A model generated the notes under the pieces. The model was given only the letters and a program-made list of their open reading frames with translations. It did no database searches and had not been told where the DNA came from. Of a DNA stretch of 64,000 nt, positions 34,784 through 44,867 are shown piece by piece. The position numbers and the translations under genes are program-made. This DNA is from Narthecium ossifragum. Lineage: Eukaryota > Streptophyta > Magnoliopsida > Dioscoreales > Nartheciaceae. Each line of letters opens with the position of its first letter. Position 1 is the first letter of the stretch. The stretch covers positions 1,364,001-1,428,000 of the forward strand of contig OY986971.1 of NCBI GenBank assembly GCA_963920575.1, given 5' to 3'.

Positions 34784-34889
34784 CAAGAAGATCCACCTTA
34801 CTAGCATATCCCCAATTTTGAGTAGAACTCCGCTTATCGCCCCGATGACCGTCCTTGCTGCAGAGTTCACCATCTTGATGTTGTTCATG

Positions 34890-36148
34890 CTCTTCTGTCA
34901 GGGCAGCCCAAGCTTTGTTGGCAGGTGCTCCACAATGGAGTTATGCGTGGCTCCTGTGTCCAACATCTCTTACAACTCGTGCCCATGCAAGGAAATCGAC
35001 GCGTGCATCAAGCCTGCACTTGATCTAGTGCAAACAACTATCAGTTGTTTAGGATTCATGCTCGGTGATCCTTCAACACCGTCTTCATCGTCCGCGATGA
35101 GAACATTCGACTTCTCCCGCTTTGGACACTCCCTTGCCCGATAGGGTCCTCCACATATGAAGCATCCAGAATTAAGGCATGCTTCCTTGCTCTGCGATGG
35201 CTTCGTCTTCACCTGGCTACTTTCAGGTTGCCACTTCTTCTTTGGTTTCGCAGGCTTCTTCGACTTGTTCTTGTCCTCTAGCTTGGGCGGCTGGCTTTCG
35301 CCTTCACCTTGACAAGGTTGTCTGAAGTCCATCAAAGAATCCGTAGAGGCCATAACAGTAAGGATGTCTTTGACCCTTTGCCGTTGAAGTTCTAACCGCG
35401 CCCAACCTTGCAATCATGATAAGAAGTTCAATAACCTGTCTTTCTTGGACATGGTTTGAATATCGCGCATCGACCCCATCCGCTTGAGATGCTTCAAGGC
35501 ATCCCTTGCAACCCACGCCGTGTTGCAAGGCAGGAATTGCACCTTCAATTGCTTACATAGTGTCTCCCAAGTCGTCATGCACGGTCTTCCTACAGTCCGA
35601 TCATCACCTTTCCTTGTTCGCCACCATAGCTTCACGTCGTCAGCCAAGTACATCGACGCAATCGTGACTTCATCCTCCGTGGCCACTCGAGCAATTTTGA
35701 AGTACTGCTTCATGTCCCACAAGAAGCTCTTCAACTCCTTGGCGTTTCGAACACCACTAAAGGGCTTCGAATATGGGACCTTCATGTGCTTGGATTGATC
35801 AACGATCTCATCACCCCAAATCGCACACTTGAGGACAGTGAGTTCATCTTCAAGGTGATCAGTGATTTGGTCAACAAGGGTGCCCATGATATTCGATGCC
35901 ACCGCGACTTCGTTTACCTTTCGCTCAATGTTATTGTCATGCTCCTCGATCAACCTTTTTAACTCCCACAGCTTTCCCTCGCACATTACAAGGGCTGCAC
36001 ACACTTCTTGAAGTTGCCTGTTTGCATCAGCCAACCTTGTGAAGAGAAAAGTTGGCGCCCCATCCGCAAGTTCACTGACCAACGTGATCAGTGGCGCCAA
36101 GCGATCTGCACTTTCGCTCTGCGAAGAATCACTGTTGTTGCTTGCCAT
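34890..36148 (-). pseudogene. gag and protease of Ty3/gypsy element, broken
   Basis: Starts at an ATG (MASNNSDSSQSESADRL). About residues 125-230 hold a retrotransposon gag domain (KPFSGVRNAKELKSFLWDMK, LADDVKLWWR, FLPCNTAWVARDALKHLK). An in-frame TGA at 35414-35416 replaces a residue of the expected FLS-LQGWA stretch. The same frame then continues to a Lys-rich linker and a CCHC knuckle CFICGGPYRARECP (about 35150). A second stop lies just before MLDTGATHNSI, the aspartic protease active site. Two stops in the frame make it non-functional. Confidence 0.85.
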
Positions 36149-36165
36149 GGTTCACGTAAAATCGA

Positions 36166-36177
36166 ACTCTAATAGCA
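36166..36177 (-). other. Decayed primer-binding site of gypsy element
   Basis: Reads TGCTATTAGAGT on the minus strand, close to the TGGTATCAGAGC site complementary to initiator tRNA-Met that follows the 5' LTR in most plant retrotransposons. It lies 18 bp before the gag start codon. The LTR beyond it is not recognisable. Confidence 0.55.
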
Positions 36178-36600
36178 CTTATCAGAAACAATGTTGATTA
36201 ATTAGATTTCTCTATTATTAATCATCGTATTAATTTAGATTGAAATTGTGTTGATTAATTAGATTTTTGAAGATGGCCTTTTTAGGACAGTCGACAACGC
36301 TTTCTATAAGTTTAAGAAAAATGATTTTTAGTCAACCCATGTAGGGTTAGTTGCCACGCCACCCAACCCATTGTAACGCGTGCACATCGTGCCAAGTGTT
36401 CTTTATATCAACTCAATATATATATATATGGGTTAATAACACTTTACTCCCCTCTAGTTTGATAATATATCAATTTACCCTCTATTATTTAAAACGTGAC
36501 AAAAATGAACCCTTAATTTATCAATGTGGTTGTTTTAAACCCCACCGTCACACGGAGTTAAGCCGGGTAACAGTAAACCGGCTACATAGGTCGCACGTGA

Positions 36601-36975
36601 TCAATTTGACCGGTTTTCTCGGTGGCTCCCGGAAGGTGGAACACCGTGGAGCACGTTGGCGCAGCTGATGGCGATGACTTTGTTGGCGGAGTCCACGACG
36701 GCCGAGACGTCGAGGGCGTAGAGGTCGCTGCCGACGTGGTGGACCGCATTGAACCGGAAGGGGACCCCCATGAGCTTGGCGAACTTCTCCATCATGGCGC
36801 TGATCTCCCGCATGACGCACCGCACAGCCCTGCATGAGCACGGCACAACGATGGTGATGGTGAGGTGCGGGGTGTTGTCGGCGGAGCGCGTTGCCAGGGC
36901 CTCCAGCAGCGTGGGCCACTGGGTGCGGAAGGTGTACATGTCGACTATGTGGAGGCGTTGCGTACCTCCATTAAT
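36601..36975 (-). pseudogene. Captured SHORT-ROOT-like GRAS fragment
   Basis: The minus-strand frame reads [40 protein letters not shown], then [20 protein letters not shown] and [16 protein letters not shown]. This is the central GRAS domain (VHIID motif as LHIVD) and is closest in my memory to SHORT-ROOT proteins, which have [15 protein letters not shown] and FARLMGVPF. Both ends of the gene are missing. The frame is still open over about 125 codons, so capture is not ancient. Confidence 0.85.
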
Positions 36976-37015
36976 CCACAACCATATCGTCCTCTCAGCA
37001 GAGTAGAAGAAGAAG

Positions 37016-37384
37016 ATGAGGAAGAGAGATGACAACCTAATCCTCCTCCTTCCTCTATTCCTCTCCTTCCTTGGCCTCCTTTCCTGGAAATCACGCGCCC
37101 AAGTTGGACCAAACGGCTACACCTGATTCGCCGACCGCAACATCTACCCATGTCGCGCCTACGCCATATACGGAGTGTCAGAAGCCTCTGTGGGCGACCT
37201 CTTCGGGCTCAGCAGGTTGGTGGTGGCGTACGCTAGCCACCTCACAGCCAACGCCGCCCTCCTACCCGATCAGCCCCTCCTCATCCCCTTCAATTGCTCA
37301 CGCGACGCCTCCACCAACCTTTCCTACACGACCATCTCCTCCTTGCTCTGTTCCTCCTTCCTCTATTCCTCTCCTTCCTGGCGC
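37016..37384 (+). pseudogene. Captured N-terminus of a LysM receptor-like kinase
   Basis: Starts at an ATG with [20 protein letters not shown], a signal-peptide-like hydrophobic leader, then [10 protein letters not shown], a stop where a Cys is expected, and PCRAYAIYGVSEASVGDLFG, LSRLVVAYASHL, LLPDQPLLIPFNCS. The order CRAYxxY...SVGDLFGxSR...LLPDQPLLIPxxC is that of LysM receptor-like proteins of the LYK4/5 type, which sense chitin. The kinase and most of the ectodomain are absent. Confidence 0.8.
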
Positions 37385-37670
37385 AAGATCTTGGACTCCA
37401 ACCCCGCTAGGTCGCCGTCTGGTTCCAGAACCGCTAGGCGGTGAAAGACCAAGCAGCTAGAGCGCGACTATACCGCCCTCCACACCACCAACCTCTCTTA
37501 CATGACCATCTCCTCCTTCCTCTGTTCCTCCCCCTTCCTCTGTTCCTCTCCTTCCTAGCGTAGGATCTCGGGCTCCAGCCCCGCCAGGTCGCCGTCTGGT
37601 TCCAGAACCATCGGGCGTGGTGGAAGACCAACAACCTGGAGCGCGACTACACCGCCCTCCGCATCACCTA
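37322..37670. repeat. Tandem duplication across the LysM / HD-Zip join
   Basis: A block of about 174 bp starting TCCTACACGACCATCTCCTC at 37322 recurs from 37496 (TCTTACATGACCATCTCCTC). Both copies hold the end of the LysM piece and the HD-Zip piece, so the two genes were joined first and the join was then duplicated. Confidence 0.85.
37390..37475 (+). pseudogene. Captured HD-Zip fragment, copy 1
   Basis: In one frame reads LQPR-stop-VAVWFQNR-stop and, after a 1-base change, [22 protein letters not shown] is helix 3 of a class I HD-Zip homeodomain and KQLERDY starts the leucine zipper. Two stops and a frame change make it dead. Confidence 0.85.
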
Positions 37671-37680
37671 TGACGCCGCG
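37565..37680 (+). pseudogene. Captured HD-Zip fragment, copy 2
   Basis: Reads [20 protein letters not shown] then [14 protein letters not shown], keeping the frame through helix 3 into the leucine zipper. Compared with the class I HD-Zip consensus, two Arg of helix 3 are changed (NHRAWW for NRRARW), which would impair DNA binding. Confidence 0.85.
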
Positions 37681-37910
37681 CCGGGCTGAATCCGTTGTCG
37701 TCAGACTGGACCGGGCAAAACCGGTCAAACAGGGTCACGTGCGTCGCACATGACCTATTTAGCCAGTTTGTCGTCAGCCCGGTTAACATCGTTTGAGATT
37801 TGGGTGTAAAACGACCACATTGATAAATTATGGGTTCGTTTTGTCACGTTTTAAACTATATGGGATAAATTGACATATTGTCAAATTAGAGTGGAGTAAA
37901 ACGTTATTAA

Positions 37911-38140
37911 CCCTATATATATATGTATATATATCTATGTGTGTGTGTATATACATGTTAATGTGTGTATGTATATTTATGTGTATATATATGTCTTTGT
38001 ATATGTGTATATGTATGTGCAGACACACACACATATAATAGATGTATATGTATGTATATATGTATATGTGTATGTATGTGTATATAAGTAAACATGTATA
38101 TATGTGTATTTATATTTATAATGTATGTATGTATGTATAT
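37911..38140. repeat. (TA)n / (TATG)n microsatellite region
   Basis: About 230 bp of TATATG, GTGTAT and TATGTA words directly after the right end of the Pack-MULE. The element apparently inserted in this AT-repeat. Confidence 0.9.
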
Positions 38141-38184
38141 GCCTACAAATGCCATCGCATATTAAAATTCTAAACATGTGGCGT

Positions 38185-39034
38185 CAGGGGCGGACCCAGC
38201 CTTCGGCTCAACTCGGGTGGCCCAGAAGAAAATCCTAAGAGAGCTACATATAAGCCCACCTAAAACCCAACTATACTAGCTTGGCTAGCCCAATTAGTCC
38301 ATTAGTCTAAGCCAACCCATCTCATGCCAACTGTATTCTCTTCTTAGGTTCTATCTATCCGCTCATATGTTTGTATTGGCAATAAACACCTTCAAGCGAT
38401 GGCAACCACACACGGTTAAAGGAAAAGGAAATAAAAAAAGACACATAGACACAAGATTTACGTGGTTCGACAAGAATGTCTATGTCCACGGGGAGAGAGA
38501 TCGTCTTTCTTTCACTATGTAGAACATGGGTTACAAATCTCTCAATCTCACAACCGCTCTAATATGTCTTATCCTTAACCCTAACCCTAGGTTACATGAG
38601 TAGTTATACTCCTCTATACATAACCTAATCCGGATCAGGTTTAAAGACAAAATAGGCTAGATCCACTAAAATAGATCTTAAAATCTGTTTAGCATCCCGG
38701 GGTGCTACCCCTGAAAACCCCCGCCATGGGCGGCGCCACCGGGCCTCTGCATCCCCTTATGTAGTGTGTCATAGTCGAGCTTGCGACAGAATCCAAGACA
38801 TCCCAATGCACAATAGTTTACAATATTAGGAATATAAGTAATAACGACTAATATGGTAGTATTCTTCCCTTTCATATTACTTAATGCCTAACACCTTTTC
38901 CTTTCGTATGATTCAATTAAAACAAGCCATTACGAGGTATTTATTCTTTTAATTTTTGTTATTCTCTTTCAATTTTCATTGCTCTCTTTTATATACGTAG
39001 CTCAACGGCGGACTTCAAATCCTGGGTCCACCAA
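38185..39034. mobile_element. Probable non-autonomous hAT element
   Basis: Starts CAGGGGCGGACCCAG, a typical hAT terminus, and ends CCTGGGTCCACCAA. The inner parts of the two ends are complementary (GGACCCAG / CTGGGTCC). Both flanks are TGTGGCGT (38177-38184 and 39035-39042), a perfect 8-bp duplication. The interior has no transposase; about 38450-38530 holds an ACGTGGTTCGAC-type block that is common in plant transposons. Confidence 0.65.
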
Positions 39035-39042
39035 TGTGGCGT

Positions 39043-42000
39043 AAATTTATGTGCCACATCATGTTGGACTGCTCTTGTCCAAATGCTTTGATAACTTAGT
39101 TTCGTTCGGTGCATGTACAGTGACAATGTTACATAGTTGGGTACGCTAAGAAGTCCGAAGAGATTGAGACGTGTGAACCAAAGAATCCCCTGATGAGATT
39201 AGACACATGTGCACATGTGCATGCACATGCATGGCACGTCCGAAATCAAAGGAAACCTAGTCATGAAAGCAAGATTCATACATAGACAGAACCGATTTCC
39301 ATAAGCTTCTAATAAGTTTCACCCAAAAGAACTTATTATTTTGAATAGGATCCTAAAACTATATATTGTTCACTTCACTCTCTTTAGAGAGAGAGAGATG
39401 AATCTTGCTTAGGTATAAGGAGGGATCCACAAATCTATTATTATTTTCAAATTGAGTTGGTTGTTTTATATATAAGGTCAACCTATGGTTTACTTGTGAT
39501 TCAAAGGAAAGGAAGGTTGAAATTATGTTCTTAATTAATTAACTTGGGACCCATTTGAATATATACGTGAACTCATCTATTCTTTAGTAGCTTTATATGG
39601 GTTCAAGTGGTCTATTATTATTGGAGAGTCAAAGCCTAAAGTCAACTCTTTGCCTTTACCAGCTGGGTAAAGTAATGTGCCTTCTTTTCAGCCTTTGGCA
39701 TCTTATTCTCCGTACAAATCTACTTGGTCACTAACCTCTCCTCTCCTTTGTCTCGTTTCCATCCCTCAAAAGAAGGGAAACCCTACTATAGAGTATAGAT
39801 AGATCTGCATGCAATATTAATATCCCAATTATTTCATCCTTCCCAAGAACACCATAACAACGATGCTTTGACACACTAAACTAATTAGATGGTGTTTTGA
39901 TTATGAAATATGCTATTCTGGATTTAGAGATTTTTAAGATTATCATGTTAGAATAGATAGTGAGATAAAGTTATTAATTTCTTTTTTCCAGCTTTACTGT
40001 TTAACTGTAATTTTAAAATTAATACAACTAATTCCAAGATTGATTTCACCGATCCCACGACCAAACATGGCCTCACTGAGATGCCACACAGCTTCCAACG
40101 AGCATGCAGCTCTCGTAGTTGCATGCATGCATGCATCCATGCAAGAAGGGTAGTACTGGAGCTTAGATTCACTTTGGAGTAATTAATTAAAGAAGAGAGC
40201 TTTATTAATTTGGCGGATAGGATATCCCCATAATGGATCTGTTACTTTAGTTTAAATTTCCAATGAGATTGTACTTTTAAAGACCTTTATGTGCCTAGCA
40301 TGGCCGAGCTTATTAAAGTAATCCTGAAGAGACTATTGAAATGAAAGCTATCCATAAAGAGGAAGCAAACTCTATGAAACTTATCCTAGTGAGGCTTTAT
40401 ATGGTACTAGTCATTTGAGCACCTCCTTTTTCTTCTTCAGTTTTGGCTGAAAAATAGTATAAAATTTAAATGTGAAATATGCATTATATATCAATAATAA
40501 AGTCCTACCTATGATTTGATTGTTATCACTAGGAAATGTATTTCTTTATGGGGTTTCAGCTCTAAAATCAAAGAACATCAAGCCAAACACACCAGATCAC
40601 TTCTTTTCAAGGTACGTAGCTAAAATTAGTAGTTCAAAATGCTTTTGACGGTAGGAATAGGATTTGAATACAAGTAGAATGGAGCTTTGTTAATAAAGCA
40701 AGATTCCAACGAAGAACTTATCTTATTTTTATAAGCTTTCACGTGGGTACGTGGAACTAGAAGTATTACCAATTAACTTCGATCAACCCCTGCATCAAAC
40801 CATTAGCTTTACTTTAGTAAAGTAATGCCCTTTCTTTCCCCTTCATCTGGGCATGCATGCATCTGATTCTCCCATGCATGAAAGTTAACTTGGTTTCTTA
40901 ACCTGGCCTCCTCATGTAATAATATCACCATCATTTAACTCATTTTGTTTTAAAGCTTTACTTGGGTAAAGCAAAGCTTTTACCTTCTATAATATTATAG
41001 CTTGTGTGTAGGGAGGAAAAGGCTTTGTTGGGCACACCAAATTAAGGAGATCTCCCACAGCTTCCAACACTAATGGCATGCAGAGCTCGCAGATATGCAT
41101 GCAGGTTTAATTCCTGCACGTAAAACTAAGAAAGAGATAATTATCTAGGGCTGTGAGCTAGGGAATCTCTTTTTAGAGTAAAGAAGGTATATAGCTAGGT
41201 TTGGTTGAGTTTTGTTAGCTAGCTAGCTCATGGGATATTCTCACAATTAAGTTCCTGACTGGATATATTAAGGTTTTCTGTTAACTAGGTCATAAGACTC
41301 TTATGTCCCTAATTAACCTCGTGTGCTTAAACTAATCCAACTAGCTAGCTAGGATCTGGTTCAGACATGAAGAACAATATATGAAACTAGATTTTTCATG
41401 TTTGGAAAAGAGATTAGGGAATCTATGACGTTAGTTATAACTTTTAATATGTTTAGGTTCTAACGTTTTTTTTTTTTTGAGTTGAGCCAAATGGTTAAAA
41501 TTTACAGACTCGATACAATATGTAGGTTGAACTGGTTAACAGGTCCAGTCTAACACATTTCCGGTCCTATGACATGCTTGAGCTACACTATCGACATGTT
41601 TAGGTTCTAACGTTGTTTATATTAGAAAAGCTGGCTTGTTGTTGTTGGTGTAAGGGGAGGGGTACGTAGCGGGTGCAAGTTATTTTTTCACAAGAAAAAT
41701 GATTAGTTTTACAATGTTCTATATATTATGAAATGATTAATAGAGATAAATGCCTCTATTGTAATTTTCCTCTTATCGAGTCTGAATTCTTCTGAATTCA
41801 ACTCAAAACAAAATAATCGGTTAATTAAGGATAAAATCAAGAGTGGTTAATTTGGTCGTTATTTTTTCAGTGAATTAGAATGATTGTAGAAAATTAAAAG
41901 GCATAAATATCCATTTTACAATCTCACTTTCTATTGAATGTACATTCAACCCTTGTAAACTAATTGAAAATCAAGGATAATCTGGTCATTATCATTTGAG

Positions 42001-42488
42001 TGAGTTAAAATTCTAATAATGTGAATTTGCTTTATTAAAAGAAACAGAGGGAGGAATGCAAATACCAAAAGGACATGGGTTTCTTGCAATATATATATCA
42101 TTCTTATATGAGACTATGGTTATAAAATAACAATTGGGTTGTCCTACGTGGTGGGAGAATGTCCTACGTGGAGCTTATGTGGCATGATAATCTTAGGTTG
42201 AGGGGGGTTTAGTTGGAGGGAATTATTGGATGGTTATTGGAATGGGGTTGGTGGTTACCCTGTCAGGTGGTAGGGGCACCACTAGTCTAACTATAAGGTT
42301 AGAGGGAGCTATTTTTTCACAGCCAACCAAGCGCAATTCGGATGGAATAAATTGGCTCATTCCCCTCATCAGTAAAATATCGAGATTCATTGTAGGAAAA
42401 ATATGAACCCGAGTCCCCGAGTTCAACAAAGGAGTTGAATGGTCATTTCTCCAAGTCAAATACTGATTTACTTCTTTGTATAGTATGA
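39043..42488. other. AT-rich intergenic stretch with diverged repeats
   Basis: No gene recognised in about 3.4 kb. The block CCACACAGCTTCCAAC...GCATGCAG near 40085 returns as CCCACAGCTTCCAAC...GCATGCAG near 41055, and GGGTAAAG / TTTACTTGGGTAAAG / TTTACTTTAGTAAAG words recur at about 39665, 40810 and 40960. These look like decayed copies of one sequence. At 42190-42345 a GGTTTAGTTGGAGGG / CAGCCAACCAAGCGC pair may mark another MITE. Confidence 0.5.
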
Positions 42489-42962
42489 CTTAATCCAACT
42501 GATTCCTTTTCAACGTTCAAGAAGGAAAGGTTAATACGTCTTACTGAATTTTATCCTCTGGAGTTTTCTTCTTATGATATTGGGATTCTCAAAGATCAAT
42601 TTAAGACTTATTTGCTTGATGTCCAAATTGATAATGGGTTTTCAAATCTCAATGGCATTTCTGAGCTTGCTAAGAAGATGGTTGAGATAAAAAAGGATAA
42701 AGTGTATCAGCAGGTTTATCAACTCATTGAATTGGCGTTAATCTTACATGTTGCCACAACTAGTGTTGAGAGGGCATTTTCTGCTATGAACATCATCAAG
42801 ATTGACTTGCGTAACAAAATGTGTGATGAGTGGATAAATGACAGCTTGGTTGTATATGTTGAAAAAGAGATTTTTAAAACTATTGATGATGAAATTATTT
42901 TGCAACGCTCTCAGAATATAAAGTCCCATAGGATGCAATTATCACGATTAGTGACAACTTAA
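42489..42962 (+). pseudogene. hAT transposase C-terminal dimerisation domain, remnant
   Basis: One open frame reads FSTFKKERLIRLTEFYPLEF, LNGISELAKKMVEIKKDK, then LIELALILHVATTSVERAFS and AMNIIKIDLRNKMCDEWIND. This is the hAT dimerisation domain of the TTF-type/ZBED transposases. A stop lies just upstream and the catalytic core and zinc finger are missing, so only the C-terminal part remains. The frame itself is intact to its own stop, suggesting recent truncation or selection up to a recent date. Confidence 0.85.
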
Positions 42963-43074
42963 TTTGTTTATTTCTTTTATCATGTATTTTTGTTAGTTAT
43001 TTTTATAACTTGGTATTTTGGTATTTTGTGTTAGTGAATGAGCTGGTCAATGTACATTATATATGTAGGCATTC

Positions 43075-43143
43075 CTCCGCCTTTTGAGTGAGCTTGAAAA
43101 TTTTTTAAACCCTCACTTATTTAAATTTTTAAATCCGCCACTG
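43075..43143. mobile_element. Right terminus of the hAT element
   Basis: The run ends TTTTTAAATCCGCCACTG at 43143, the typical 3' end of this hAT group (TCCGCC-CTG). Position 180 bp after the transposase stop fits. The left end was not found. Confidence 0.7.
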
Positions 43144-44867
43144 GTTACAAGTAATATTTAAGTTACATTTCAATGTGGTTAGCACGTGCTGAACCACTAG
43201 TATATATATAAAGCAAAGAAAAATCTTAAAATAGGGGAGTCAACAAATTGAAAATAACTCTTCTTATTTAATATAGGTATATACATGTTGACACTATAAT
43301 GATTAGCATATGTATTTAATAGTATAAGACTGAACATATGTATTTAATACCATAAGGCTTATTTAATAGTAATGGTTAGCCTATGTTGACACGGTAATCA
43401 CATTTCGTACATGGTTACTAAATTATAAACACAAAGATTCTTCTCTCTTAATTAATTAATTACACCACCATTCCACATTCTATTCTAAACTAAATATATT
43501 TGAAATTAATCTTAGTAGAAAAGAATGGTTTCGTTGAACAACAAAGAATAAGGGAGAATATATAAACAATATATAGTCAACTCATCCTGCTTCGAATGGA
43601 ATAGTTTGGCTATTCTTATCCTATTTTGATTCAAAGAACAAGGTGGAATAATTTTCATTTTTTCTTGGATTCACGACAGATAACCTGCTTTTTTCTATCC
43701 ACCATAATTGTCTTGATTAGTCCACGCCCTGATTTTACACTTGTATCGTATTTCATGAAAGAGAATAAGATATCCAGATCCACCGTAGAAGAACATGAAT
43801 TAAATATCCGTGATATGGTAGTAGAAATAGAAGGCTTTTCTGGAGTCAGCAACAACTTTTTTTCTCTTCTTTTTCTCTTCTTTTTCTTTTTTTTTTTGAG
43901 TTGAGATGATAGTGGTTGTCATCGGATCGGAGCCCCAAGTCCATAGTCTCAAAGTCAACCACTAAATATTGCTCAGAGTATACCACGATACCGTGAGTTT
44001 TGTTTGGATCATATCATTGTCTTCATATTACCATCATATCAATGGATAAGATCTGTTTAGATGTCATCCAATGATTGAGATCACTATCATCAAAATCCAA
44101 GTCAGTATTTTATTAAAAATCTTGACCGTTGGAGGAGATCTAAACAGATATCATCCATTAGTATGATGATAGTATAAAAACAATGGGATGACCCAAACAG
44201 AACTGCTATACCGTATACAATAAAGATGGAAAAGTCTTAAATAGGTGAAAGTTTGAAAAACACGGGATAACTCTGCTTAGCTATATATACCGACTTTGTA
44301 GCATAGAGTAAACCTGGACATTGGCACATGATAAAGATTATCCTCTTTTAATTATTAGACGACGTTTTCGTGCTAAACCATCCATATACATCTGATGAGT
44401 AAAGTTAGGAAGCAAGATAATTGAAAGTAATGATTCAAGGGTACCAAATCCTGGTGGTTCCAAATTGTAAAACTATGACGGATAAGACATTTGGCGTCCA
44501 GATTTGTCATTTTTGGAACAAGCAATTCCTATACAACAAATGTGTTTTCCCAAGAGGGAAAAAAATCAATCAGATTAAGAAGTAGTGGATACAACAAATA
44601 TGTCTCTCCCTGAGGAAAAAGAGATCTTTGGAATTAATTTGCACATACAACAAACAAAGCAATTCCCATACAACAAAAAATTCCTTGGCAACTATGAGAA
44701 AAGCAATTTGCACAGAACAACATGAAGGGCGAGGCGAGAATACCGTTCAGATAGGATAGGACAACCATTTTGTTGTATTCAATTAAATTGTGAGAAGGGG
44801 TGGCGGAGATCATGTTTATAGTCATGAAATGGTGATACAACACTAAGTTTCAATACTCGAGAGCTTA
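43144..44867. other. AT-rich intergenic DNA, nothing recognised
   Basis: About 1.7 kb downstream of the minus-strand MED20 gene. At 44020-44165 a short block (ATATCATCC / GGATGACATC, AGATCTAAACAGATATCATC) is present in inverted form, giving a weak hairpin. No gene seen. Confidence 0.5.

Larger units (their letters stand above)
33691..36177 (-). mobile_element. Degraded Ty3/gypsy retrotransposon fragment
   Basis: Read on the minus strand it gives, in order, a primer-binding-like site (36166-36177), gag (36148 downward), a CCHC knuckle, a protease DTGA motif (about 34960) and the beginning of reverse transcriptase (about 33870-33690). Two small DNA transposons (34542-34783 and 33925-34281) interrupt it. 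The rest of pol, integrase and both LTRs are absent or unrecognisable. In-frame stops and truncation show it is dead. Confidence 0.85.
36430..37913. mobile_element. Pack-MULE with SHR, LysM and HD-Zip pieces
   Basis: Terminal inverted repeats of about 115 bp: left GGGTTAATAACACTTTACTCC, right in reverse GGGTTAATAACGTTTTACTCC, continuing through TTTAAAACGTGACAAAA and AATTTATCAATGTGGT. Both flanks are TATATATAT, so a 9-bp duplication is present but lies in AT-repeat DNA. The 1484-bp element holds pieces of three unrelated host genes, on both strands, and no transposase. Subterminal CACGTG words occur near 36593 and 37737. Confidence 0.85.

Noticed and set aside
38185..43143. One large autonomous hAT element from 38185 to 43143
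   Set aside because: The 8-bp flanks do not match (TGTGGCGT against GTTACAAG), and 38185 pairs instead with 39034.
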